Positions 34,261 to 46,422 of a stretch of DNA of 64,000 bases are shown here, in pieces. Below the pieces are notes generated by a model. It searched no databases. It was not told the DNA's origin and was given only the letters and a program-made list of their open reading frames with translations. The stretch lies in contig JARCOQ010000008.1 in the NCBI GenBank assembly GCA_029207755.1, positions 25,285,021 to 25,349,020 on the forward strand. The letters are read 5' to 3'. The first letter of the stretch is position 1, and each line of letters opens with the position of its first letter. This DNA is from Chamaea fasciata (taxonomy: Eukaryota > Chordata > Aves > Passeriformes > Sylviidae). The position numbers and the translations under genes were made by a program.

Positions 34261-37200
34261 ACTTCCAGTTTTTTACCTTGGCAACTCACTGGCAGTGATG
34301 ACTCAAGGATGCACTGGAGGAATAGAAGTTTCAAGGCAACATTCAGTGAACAAGGCAGCATTGAGAAGTTGACATGAATATGACTGATGGTTATTATTTC
34401 CCAGAAATTTTCTATGAAACTGAACACAAGTGTTACTGCTGGAGCTGCAGTAACCCATAAAATTTAAAATGTCTATCCTATTAGAAAATTCTGGATTCTC
34501 AGCACTTTTATCACACAGAACTGGAAAAAACCCCAAACCAAATCTACTCGGGTTTTATTTTGTTATTCACTGTCACTCCAGAAAAGGTCAGTATATGAAT
34601 GCCTTCAGCTCAAGGAGAGAGAAGCCTGTTAGGAAAAAACTGGATGCATTTTTCCAGTGTTGACCTACTCACCCTTTAGAATCGTGGAGTGACCATCTGG
34701 GTTTTTCCAACTGCAGAGCTAACTCAGGGGCACTGTCACCTTCTGTCACCTTGCTTGCCCTCCACACTGGACCTTGAGCAGGAATATTGGTGTGGGGTTT
34801 CTTTTTGGCTGGGATTGATACCTGCAGTATCAAGGTGCCAAGTAAACGCATTGCCTGTGGTCCTTGGGGGTTATCCAGCAGTCAGGATGTTGTGACACCT
34901 GTCAAATGGATTTTTACTTTCTGGATGACTGAAAAGCAAAATCTCTCTTATCCATTTTCAGTCGAATTGGGGATTTCTCAGGTTTCAAGGTCATGAAAAG
35001 AGTGATGTTTATCCCCTCTGATGTTTCAGGATAGTTTTGACTGCTTTTGCACTTTGCGTGGATCTGATGCCCTCTCCTTTGTTATCTCTCAAGAGATTAA
35101 TTGAGGTTATTCATGCATCAGTGGCAGCCTGTTGGAAATGTCACCAGCATGACATGATGAAATGTTGGACTGGATAAAACCTTGGTCAAGCCTAGACTGG
35201 GTAAAGGCAGGCATCATATTCCTAAACATAGAACTGGAACAAAACAATAATAAAATATTGTGGAAAGCCCAGTAGAAATGTAAGAAGTTTCCCAGAATTT
35301 ACATTGGAGAACTTTTATAGGACATTGAAAACCAAGTTAGTGTGTAGGTTGTAGTATATAAGTGCCAGTATATGACTTCTACCCTGACATTATGTGGCTG
35401 CTCACTGGACTCGGTTGCATGAGGAAAGAACAAGGGGAAATTGTTCCTTCAATTATGAGAATGGATAAGGTAGTTAAAAATGGTTCTCTTTGTAACACTC
35501 CACAACAGTTTTGAAGGCTTCCTTTCTGCAAATACTACTGCAAATTCTCCTTTGCCTGTGCAGTATTTTCTGCTATAAATGACTCAGGAACACAGCTTTA
35601 CTGCCTATTTTGCAGTAAGGAGCCTTGTTTTCCTAGCCCCTGCAAATACTCAGAGCAAAAGAGACAGTTCTAACCCCACAAATATCTCTGGCTTTTAATA
35701 TTTGCAAAACACTTTTTTTTCCCCAGCAAGTGAAATTATGTATGGTTAATTAATAATGCAGCATGGAAAGTTTTCTCCAACTCTGATGCAGAGCCCACTG
35801 GCATGATTTTATTTTGACCATAGGAATTTAATAACCACCAAGATTTTTTTTGCAATACAAAACTTCTTGTGTTGGCTGCACTCAGCCAGCAGCTAGGCTA
35901 CTAACGATGTTGTTTCAAAAGTGGATTGAAGCTAGTTCTTGTGATCAGTTCCTGTGGCTGATCTGATTTAATGTCTTTGTAGTGGATGAAGAAGTGTTTC
36001 ATTGGCTGAATTCCCCCAGCAATACCAACTTCTTTGTCAAACAGTGCTGATCCTTGAAGGGTTTGGGAGGCAGAAGCATGGAACAGATTCTCATCATCTG
36101 CCACACACACTTCCATTTACAAGAAACAAAGAGTATTACTGCATACACAAAATAGTGTTGAGTAACCTTCAAAGACAATAATAGAGTAAATCTTTTGTTC
36201 TCATCATAGTTCAATCTTCAAGGCTCTAATAGAGTGGTTACCCTAAAGTCTGACCTTCTCAAGAGGTGAAGAGGCTGTGACTCTTAAACCTCCCTGGTTC
36301 CTGTAACAGATAATCGAGTTCTTCCTGTGCTGTGCCTGGTCCCTCTGTGCACCTCCCTCTGCTCCCATTCTGTGCTGGTACTGAACACGGCTGCCAGATC
36401 CACCCCAGGCAGTGTGTGATTGACAGCCAGGGAAAAGGATTCTGAGGGATTAATAAACCTCCATATCCCTTGGGAAGCGGTAGAGGCAGGTGGAGACCAG
36501 AACTGTAAGAAAGACTGTTACCTTCTACCAGAGATAAGCTCTTGGCAGCCCAGTGACCTGTGGACACTCACGGAAGGTGAAGCCCAAGACATTCACCATT
36601 GCAGAGTTGCTGTTGGGTGTCCCAGATAGTCTCCTTTCTTCAGCCTTGCTGCAGGCTTTAGTCTTGTAGCGCTTAATAACCCACCACTGTAGACAGCTGC
36701 CTACTCTGCCTCTATGTAAAACACACTCTGGTGTACAAATTAGTTATAAATCAGTGACTTGCTACCCTGGTAGGCACAAAAGGTGCTATGAGTTGTGAGA
36801 GTACAGAGGACCAAGATCCTAGTCTTAAGTGTAATGCCTGAAAAAAGAGCAATAAATACAAGCGGCAGCAGCAGCATGACCAAAACAGAAGAAGTATAAA
36901 TCATGCTGTGGAATGAAGTGCAGTGATTCACCTGCTATGCTGGGTGCTGCTGCCCTGCAGACAATCTGACAGCACAGCAGAAAAGCAATGCAGCACACCA
37001 GAAATAAATACTCATCCTGAACTTGCACAATGCTATTCATTTTGTGTTAATATATTTCTTCTTGAAATTCAGCTGAAACCCATGGCAACAAATCATCCCT
37101 GCATCAATACAAGGTAAATGTGTGTGATTAAGGAAGGAGAGGGACATCAGCACAGCTGCAACCCTTAAGAATTAACTATTGTTTCATCAGCATGACATGG

Positions 37201-40138
37201 ATCCTCTTTGATAGTTCACGTGTGTTGGTTTGCATTTCATTCACCCTTAGGCCATCTTTCTACATTATTGGTCATTTTAAAAATTACCAGTTTCCTTTCA
37301 CAATATAGTCAACATCATGACCAGTAATGAGGTACAGTCAAAGAAGATACAAAAAGTGGCAAAGACAAACTTAGAAAGGGAGTTACGATAAAGTTGAAAG
37401 TAAGGAGCCAAGGTACCTTGAGAGATAGCCACCTAAAAGGTGGCTCTGGATTTTCTGAGAGCAAAAAGTCAGGATCCTTGGGAATCCCCACTGGCTCTGG
37501 AAAGAAGTGTGGTCAGCACCAAGCACTACAGTGTTCACAGCCAAGTCGGAGGGCTCTTAGCTTTTATATGTGAATCAGCAACAGCTAATGAAGGTACATG
37601 TCCTTCCATTTCAGAAAGGGTCTTGTAAACCTATTGCTAACTTGTCATAAGAATCTGAGTTGATCTCTGTCATCCAGTAACTTGTGTATCCACATGATAA
37701 ACATGGGAAGTGCTATTTGCCTACCTGGAGGATTGTGAATGCTGATTAACACCTTGTGAAAATGTTATAAACTTATTTGGAGAAAATAACTGTGCCTAGC
37801 CAGTGTGCAGCAGCGGATTATTCTGCTGCCAGCCACAATAGGAAGTGAATTGTCTCCTTTAACCTCTCTGTTCCTTCTCCCTCGTACCTGGTCTCAGCAA
37901 ATGCTTTCTTGCTCTTGGTTTTTGCTGATATAAGAATGACTTACCAGACCTGGAGGCCAACAAGCACATATCTTCCATTTTCCAAACTGCCCTCTAGTTA
38001 CTGTCTAGTACAAGAGCACAGTGGCAGAAAGAGTTCATTGTGTTTTGCAGGTCTCTATGACAGGATGTGTCATTTAACTCTAATTTGCACAGTGTTTTCT
38101 TGTGCTCTATGTGCCTAGCAAGAGCTACATCCTTACAATTTTTTAATAACCAATATTATCTGTAAAAAAATCTCCAAACTGTAAAAAAATGTGATCCAGA
38201 CACAACATGAAGTTGTGTCTTATTATTAATATTATATTATATTACTGGGTATTTACCTCACAACCTTCTCTTATTTAGCCCTTTCTTTAGTTGTCCAGAT
38301 TCTCTGCCATTTTTTCTTAAAAAAAGCCTCTGCCCTTGATTTAATGTTGGCTTTCTGGGATGGGGCTGCCTAAAGATTAATTTTTGGGCAGAAAATCTCT
38401 TAGAAGGGTTCAGGTTGTCTAGTTTTATGAATTCATGAATGCAGATGGGTGCAGATATTCTTGTACAGCAAGAACATCTCTGGGTTTCCCTTAAGGACCA
38501 GTGATTCATCCCACAGCCACAGGATCATGCTGCTAACTTGCAATCCCTGCCCCAAGGATTTTACTGCCCTCCCACATGGAAAGAGAAACAGTTTGGAAAA
38601 TGAAACAGAACACTGATAAAAAGCTGAGGTCCTGGCACGTTGAGCACAAGAGTGGTTCTGTCCAATATTTCATGGGCACCAGAGGTAAATGGAAAGGAGG
38701 GAGGCAGAAAGAGGCAGTCCACTAGGGCTGTAGGGATTTACAGGCAACCGGTAAGTCACCTGCAGCAAGTGAGACAGTGATGGAGCCAGAGAGAAAACTA
38801 CACAGATGGGCTGAGGTTCTCCAGAGCATGTGTGAAGTGAAGCCTCTTCAGCAAATGAAAACACAGGAGACTACAAAGACTGATTAAAAAACCCACTTGA
38901 GTGGGGCACCTCTGACTTAATAGAGGTTTGTTGCAGGAGGAAGCTTTGCTTTTGGGTTTTGGGACTTTTTGGAGTTGGGTGTGTGAAGGTGGCTACACTG
39001 GCCCGTGTCCAGGGCAGGGCACAGGCCTTGCTCTGCTGTGTGTGACAGACCTTGCTCTTACATGACTGACTTCACCTGGATCGAACACTTCTGTGAGAGA
39101 TCTCCTGAAGCTGAATCTAGGCAGATATTTTCTGTGCAGCAGAAAAATCCCTGCAGTGTTTTTCCAGTGCTCAGCTAATGAGGGAGAGAGTGCGTTTTAT
39201 CTTGGTTACCACGGAAAGTTAACCACAATCCAAGCAGTGATTTATAGGTAATGAGTCCTGTCACACTTACAATTCATGCCTTACATGAAAGTCATCAGCA
39301 TAACTACCGCTGATCAGAAATCCAGGTATATTTCTCCATGTTTTATTCACAGTCTAATGATCTGCCAAGGCAAAGGCTGGATTTAAAGCTGATTGCTATC
39401 AATATTTACATCTGTGAATGCATCTGAATGCCAAGGAGCATTTAGGAAATCAGCTGTCAGATGATTGCAGCAGAGGATACTTCCATTGAGTGAGGTAAGA
39501 AGGAACTGCAGGGGCTTAGGGGTCACTTGGAAAGAGTGAGGAGAAAAGGAGCAGAAAATAAAAAAAATCTTTTTTGGACATTGGTGGTGGGACTGCTAGT
39601 GAACAACAAATGTCTGCTGTGGCTCCCACTTGCCCACAGTGGGATGGAGTCACACCTGCAGTTGGTTTAGAGATAGTTTTCTCAAGAGATGGCTGCACTG
39701 GAAAGCTTGCCTTTGTCTGTGGAGGGTCAGAGGGACGCCAGACACTCAAGGGGAGATGTTCCTGTGCACAGGACACACTGGCTAAAATTCCCTTGGCTTG
39801 GCATGGGGGTAGGTGTGTGGGAATGGGGAAGAACTCCTCTGCTGCCCTCTGTGGGGTGAGCAAGTGGAAATGCGCCCATGGGAGGGTCCTGTTGGCTCCA
39901 GTGACCAGGCAAGGAAGGAGGTGGGGCTACTGTTCATACATGTAATTAGTTCCTGTTCTGCGCTATTCCAAAGGTATTCTTTGGAGACCAGTCCTTCCTA
40001 GGAGCAAGTGCTCTGCAAGCAAATCTGGTATTTGAAATCCCATGAATTAGTGCATGTTTCTTTATTTAGTGCCCTATCAGCAACTATCAAAGTCACTGAG
40101 AGTATTGTCATTTCAACAGAAGCAGAAACAAGTTTTGC
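34261..40138. other. non-coding stretch with one weak exon candidate and small hairpin
   Basis: No gene recognised. The minus frame 35,901-36,116 (71 codons, ATG start, TAG stop, AATAAA at 35,808-35,813) is discussed as a candidate in the findings. A GC-richer patch at 39,500-39,950 gives overlapping frames of 115-123 codons on opposite strands with no family resemblance. The perfect hairpin at 38,198-38,220 lies here. Confidence 0.45.
38198..38220. repeat. small perfect inverted repeat
   Basis: AGACACAAC (38,198-38,206) and GTTGTGTCT (38,212-38,220) pair exactly around a 5-nt loop. Just upstream, CTGTAAAAAAAT occurs twice 21 bp apart. Short enough to be chance. Confidence 0.75.
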
Positions 40139-40180
40139 TTTATTTTATTTTATTTTATTTTATTTTTTTTTTTTTTTTTT
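40139..40180 (+). repeat. (TATTT)n and poly-T microsatellite
   Basis: TTTTA-type pentamers repeated about five times, running into T18. A simple slippage repeat. Confidence 0.95.
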
Positions 40181-40262
40181 ACTGTATAAGACAGAGGACA
40201 GATTGGGAATTTATCAGCAGAGCTAATAATTACTTTTCCTCTGTTCCTGGGGCAAAAAAGTG

Positions 40263-40277
40263 TTAGGGTTAGGGTTA
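40263..40277 (+). repeat. two telomere-type hexamers (TTAGGG)2
   Basis: TTAGGGTTAGGGTTA, two and a half units of the vertebrate telomere repeat, in otherwise ordinary AT-rich sequence about 80 bp after the T-tract. Too short to be a functional telomeric site; either chance or a tiny telomere-repair insertion. Confidence 0.9.
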
Positions 40278-43200
40278 AAAGGCAAAGGAAAACAGGGCAA
40301 GAGATGCACCACTTTCCCTTACACTTTTGCTGGACAATTTTGGTGAACAGAATACATTTTTTGCACTTTGTAAAAAGTTGTCCCACACCTTAATTTATTT
40401 TCCACCTGCATGAACAACACATTTAACAAAGGAAAACACATGGATATTTCCAAAATACAGCAAGCTTTACTATATTTATAAAATATAAAAAAGAAAATAC
40501 TGTATTACAAGAGGAAAATGCAACAAAAGAGAGTGAATTTTCCATAATTTTTTGTTATGATTATTTAGTTACATGCTTATTTAATGTTATGCTTATTTTT
40601 AAAGCCCCCTTAAATTTTAATGTAATAAAATGTAATTATAAAAATGTGTTTCTTCACTTGTCTTCTACGATATGTACTGACTGTTCTGAACAGTTATCTA
40701 AGCATATGCACAGTATGCAGTGAAGAGACTAATGTATTCTCCAAATAAGATGCATAACTTGAAAGGCAATGAGGCAAAATTTCTTCTGAAAAATATCCCA
40801 TCTAAACTATTTTTGACAGAGAATTTGATTGTAAACATTTTTCATGTTATGTATGTCATGTTTCTACACTAATCTGAAGATGCACTTGAAAAAAAAGAAT
40901 CCAAATGAAAGCAAAACACTGATTTTTTTAATTTTTTTCAATAAAGCGTTACAATGCGTCTGAATGGCAATGATTTCTTTAATGACATTTTCCATGGAAA
41001 AATTAAATCTCTCTCTGATTCATCATGTCCACAGTGTAACACATAACATACAATTTGCCTAATAGAAAATACCACCTCTCCTTCAGCAAGGAAAATGCAC
41101 TCACACAGAATCATATTCAATTAGAGTCCTGCAAGCTCTCTGATTTAAAGTTGATGTAGCTTTTTTCAGGAGAAATAATGTACTTTTATGTTACCCTCCA
41201 AAGTGCTTTAAAGCCTTTTTAAATGATAAATGCCCAACCCTATTTTGTTTAAAGGTGACAAAAAGAAAAACTCACTTAAAGAAATGGGGACTGATTTATT
41301 GTGAGGATCATTAGCCATTAGCAGAGTGTCAGATATTGCAGCATGGTAACTCTACTGAGACTCCAGGATTCTTTTTTCCCCTTCGGTTTATTCGTAAATA
41401 TTTACAGTGTTATTAATGGATTTTTTTATTTTCTGTAGAAAAATGTAGACTTATTTTTTGTGGGAGAAGAAAGAAGTGTCAGAAAACCAGGACAAAATGC
41501 TGGTTCAGCCTGCCTCGAGGTCGGTTTGTGCTTGCATGAGCTGCTAGAATGCCACTGTGAATTTTTTGTCAAGCACCTCAAGTTTGTGCTGCCAGGCACT
41601 GGAGGAGCGTGGCTGATGGCTGTGGGGGCACGGGCCAGGCAGGTTGCTTTCTCTGGCAGCACAAACACGCATAGCTCAGAGTCAAGCTGAGCTTGAATGT
41701 TGCAAATGACATTTCTTTCTGAAATGTTTGCTGCAGAAAAAAAAAGATTTCACCATTTCAGCTTCTTGCTTTGAGACTAAAAGCATTGATGGAGTTTGCA
41801 CTTCTCTTTTTCCTTCATCTTTCATGAGGCAAAGGAGGTAATGGAGGAGAGGGAAAAGAGAGGATATATCTGGGACTGAGAGAAATTTGAGTTTACAAAG
41901 TGCAATTGCCTAAACTGCAGTTTAGCTAATTGCATGGACAAGATCTAACTCATAAAAGGTATTTCAAGGCTGGCAGAGACCAATTCTGATCAGCCCTTGA
42001 TTTTTTAAATATGACATTTGAAAGATGATGAAGGGTACAAGGAAATTGTTTAGATTCCTTGGGAATGCATAGTCCATACTGCCCTGAAGAAACCCACAAA
42101 TTATTCATCTAAGTGCTCAGCACTTTGCAGTATCATCCGCTCTAGAGGGGATTTCATCAGGCAGTGTGTGATCATTTAAGCTTGCAAGTTGGAAGGAAAT
42201 GTTTTGAATTCAAAAATACCAAGGGAAACCAGACAAGTCTGAAGTCTGTGATGTGAAATACTTTAGCCTAATTGACTGATGCCTCAATTTTGGGCTGTTT
42301 TGCTGTTTATTTATTAATGTTGTTTTTGTCTCTTTATTGAGGAAATTAATTAAAATAAATCAATCAGCACTTTTTTTTAGGTAGAAGCAATACGTTTTAA
42401 AAAAACTCAAAACAACTGGAAAATGGCATTTCAATTTAGCAAGCTAGAAAATATTACCTGAAAGACAGGTGGAGGAATTTCTTAAATACTTTTGGCATTT
42501 CCTTTGCCTGCAAAGGTATAATTGCCTGGAAACTGGTCTCTCTTTTGGGCCTTGTCTGCAATACTGATCTCCAGTTCATGTGCTGGAGGCAGAACTGAGA
42601 GGGAAAGGACAGGGAAAGTTGGGCTGGGGCGGAGGCTGGGGCATGGGCTGAAGTTTCTGTGTCCATTTTGGTAATCCTCTAGGTCTGGAAAAGCAAACAG
42701 AGGAGGCACTAGCCTCCCTCTTCTGTAGCCTGTGTAGTTTATTGAAACTCTGTTTTGAGAAAGGTTTAAGAATCACACATCAGATGAGTTGAAAAAGCAA
42801 GATTATAAAATGATGATCCTTTTTTCTAGTAGAACCTTGCCTTGTAAGGAGACAATGGTAGTTTATGGGAAAAAGAAGGAAGAGTGGAGTGGAGTAGTGT
42901 GGTGTATGTTGAAATTTGATTGAAGAGCCAAAATGGGACTGACAAATGTGACAGGAACTGAAGAAAATCTGGAACACAAAACCATTGGCAGCACACTGGG
43001 ATCCCAGGGGGCAGAAGGCCAGAGGGGATATTAAAGCAGCATGATGCCAATTAGAAATTGGTTTTATTGTGGGATAACCATCCTTCCAAAACCATCATTA
43101 ATGGGAACCTCTAAAATACTGAAGAGGGTGATAACATTCAAACATGATGCTTTAGTTTCAGTTGGTATCCTGGGTAGAGGGAAATAATGACAGTAGTAAT

Positions 43201-46090
43201 GATTGAAGTAATAACAGTAATCACAATAAATATGACCCTTTATCATTCTCACTATCTTTGTTTATGCTTCTCAGAAAGTTTTAAGACAAAGTAAAAAAGA
43301 GATTTTTCTGACTTTGATTAAGAGAACTATTACATTGCACTTTCAGCAAACTGCTTCACAAATCTGAAGCCTTGAAATAGCTTGAGTTTGCTGCAGAACA
43401 TGGTGTACTTGAGGCCTCTGCTGTCCCCTGCATGACAAATTTGCATTGTACTCAACAGATAAACACCATTATTAGTCTGGGCTTTTAGGGGATGAGATGC
43501 AGTCAGTTTTGCTTCATGCCAAGTTTCAGTCAGTGTCTCACAGTTTCAGAAAATAGCTTCTTAATGTGATGTTAAATCCCTGCTTTTCTGCAAATCTCTC
43601 CTCTCTGGAACATGGCTGGCTTGGCAGCCCTGAATGAACACACAAACCCATCAGCCTGAGAGTGACACAGGCAATTGCTGCACTACATCTGAACCTTTTC
43701 TGAGCAGGCTGGGTTGGCCTTGGATAAAAAACCTTCTTCCAGCTTGGCAGCATTAGGAAATTCAGTGGTTCTTTGGAGCTGTAAATTCTTTCCTTGCCAC
43801 TGCCAGGGGGGCCAGCCTGTGCAGTTGGGATTGCCCCTACTGCCCAGGGGTTGAGGCTGGGGCTCTGCTCCCCCATGCTCCCCCACCATCATCCGAGGCA
43901 GGTTGGTTAAAGTGTGTTCCCTCTCTTACAGTGCTGTCCCACTGTGTTACTCCTCCAGACGCCCACACTGCCCCTGGTACCTTGTCTATGGGCTCTGCTT
44001 TCCCAGCAGGGGATCCAAGCGTGAATTAAGGCTGTGGTGACTTCATGTCGTGCCATTTGCCTTCAGCACAGGCAAAATCATACTGCTCTGAAGAGCACAG
44101 AGCATCCTCCCAAGGGGAAGCAGCCAAGATAGGCCCCTTGGTCTGGATGGGGTGGGGTGTTCTGTGCTCACACCAAAGACACCCTCTCTCTGTGACTCCT
44201 TCTCCCAGCAGCAGGATGGAGATGAAGATTTCTCTCAGCTGTCATGTCAGACAAGAGTATGGGCTCCGAGGTCACATTACTACCACATATACTTCATTAA
44301 CATCATCTTCACCTTCCACCTCTTCTCACTTAGAACCTGTCACTTGGACCATGCAGCAAATAGACCTTTTGCTCTCCTATCACTCAAGCACTATATTCCT
44401 GTCAGGAAAAAACCCCTGATGCTGAACATTTTAGCAACTTTCAAGAAAATTGCTGCTGAATTTCACTCTCACTAAGTCATTTTTGAACAAATGGTGATCA
44501 CTTACTTCCTTGAAATGTATTTCCTTGAAATTATTAGAGATGAAGTGCTAATGAAATATATTCAAAATGCAGAATGTGGGTGGAGGATAAAAGTAATGTT
44601 AGAGAGAGCCATTATAGATAGCAAACTAGTAAAAAACCTCCATGAAAAGGCCCAAGCATGCATACTAAACATAGATCACGAGGTTAGCAGATAATATCAA
44701 GTAACACCATCTTTTTTAATCTTCACAAACATGGTTTGCAGATCTTTTGGTAATTTATCATCCTTCTTGTTCTAATGTCATGCTTTGCCCCTGAATGCTT
44801 TGAGGGATAAGACAAATTTCTTATTAATATACTTTCATAGGAAGGAGATGAGGGCAAACCAGGCCTGGGATATCATTCTGCTCTGGTGGTTTTATGCTGC
44901 TGTGATTTCAGAACACACTGAAGTTCAAAAATTACAATGGGAGCAAAGCAGTCCCTCCAGATGAGGAGGGTTAATTTATGAATCTGTGTAGATGGAACCC
45001 CTTCAGCAAGAAGCTGGCACTGATCTATGCATTTATCTAACCTTATCCAATGAGCAAAAAGTGTCTCTTCATATCTTTGCATGATTCAGGCCATTTACTC
45101 AGGATCAGTAGCATGTCTGGATTCTGCCTCCACCCCTGCATTTGTTGCACAGGAAAAATAGAGTTATGTAGCCTTTCGTGCCACATCACAAAATTCCATG
45201 ATGTGAAAATATCTGAAAGAAGAGAGGAACTGCTCCAATTTTAACTTTTTTGCCAAAATTCTTTTAGAAAAACCAAACCTTCAAAACTCCAGACTTCTTT
45301 TCCAGTGGGTAGGGTTTTTAAAGCATGTAACAGAGGGGCACCCAGCAAAAATACATTCTAAAATGCATTATACACCTATACTGATCAGGACTGATCAAAC
45401 ATTTCAGGTCTGTGATCTTCATGCTCAAAACAGATTCTGAGAGCTGAACAAGAACTTCCTCTACTCACCTTATGGTTAATACCTGCCTGTTTAGGAATTT
45501 AAGGTGTGTATACATTTCTCTGGAAATTAACTGTGATGCTTAAAATATATAATAGATAACATATACATTAAGCACTGCAAGAGGTCCAAAAGAAATAAAT
45601 AATGGATTTTTCATATTATTTATTAACTTTTTGCTGAAGTAAGCATCAGTCTCCTACCAAAAGAAGCATGAAATGTTCTGTTTTTATTTTGTGGGGAGGG
45701 ATTGTAAATGTCCCTCAGCAAATGAATTCACAACCTAGCCATTGATTCCCAGTATGTACATAAAGAAAACTTAGAATTCCATTAAATCTCATCAGAACTT
45801 TGCTGTACATGAAGGCTGAATTATGAGTTTCCTTATAGTGACTGTAAAGCAGAAAACTGAAAGCTTGTTCTCTCATGCGCTAAGTAGAGATGGGCTGGGA
45901 CCAAAGTGCTCAGCAACAAATACATGAAAAATACCTGGATAAGTTGTAAGAAATAAGCCAGTGCTGCATTGAAGAAACAAAATATTTAAAGAAAAAATAC
46001 GGTATTTGTGATTGATCCTTTAATGAAAGATGTCTGTAGGAGCTTGCCCAACAGTGCAAGTTCCCTAACACCTTCCATGACAACAGAGAG
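40278..46090. other. non-coding stretch, nothing recognised
   Basis: The first 1.2 kb is very AT-rich. The rest is unique sequence with short overlapping frames (up to 124 codons at 44,045-44,419) without family resemblance. A GC-richer patch lies at 43,600-44,230. Weak GGAGT and GTAAT simple runs occur at 42,881 and 43,190. Confidence 0.5.
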
Positions 46091-46422
46091 TCATGGAATC
46101 ATAGTCTTGGTTGGAAGGTGCCTTAAAGATCATCTAGTTCCAAACCCCATGCCACAGGCAGGGAACCTTCCACTAGAAAATGCTGCTCAGACCTCCAGTG
46201 AACCTGGCCTTGAACACATCCGGGGATGGGACATCCACAGCCTCCCTGGGCAGCATGTTCCAGTGCCTCACCACCCTCTGAGCAAAGAACTTCTTCCTCA
46301 CATCTAATGTAAATATCAGATCTTTTCGTTCAAAACTGTTACCCCTTGTCTTACCACTACCTGCCCATGTCAAAAGTCATTCTCCCACCTTTTCTATAAG
46401 CCCCCTTTAACAGCATCCACAG
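46091..46422 (-). mobile_element. CR1 LINE 3' end with ORF2 C-terminus
   Basis: This is the longest CR1 piece in the window, in minus orientation. On the plus strand it starts TCATGGAATCATAGTCTTGG, the inverted tail, and continues GGTGCCTTAAAGATCATCTA. The minus strand from 46,373 to 46,173 keeps an open frame containing DVRKKFFAQRVVRHWNMLPR, then EAVDVPSPDVFKARF, and ends at a TAG (46,173-46,175). This is the classic C-terminal segment of CR1 ORF2 (xRVVKHWNRLPREVVDAPSLEVFKARL). Further upstream (to 46,422) CR1 similarity continues but the frame is broken. 5'-truncated, with no reverse-transcriptase core, so it cannot move itself. Confidence 0.95.

Noticed and set aside
14246..36121. Same 15-mer (ACACTTCCATTTACA) at 14,246 and 36,107, at the start of both minus-strand candidate frames
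   Set aside because: A few shared 15-mers are expected by chance in 64 kb. Sequence on either side does not align, so no duplicated exon is inferred.
39516..39945. Overlapping 115- and 123-codon frames on opposite strands
   Set aside because: They lie in a GC-richer patch where stop codons are rarer; neither resembles a known protein.
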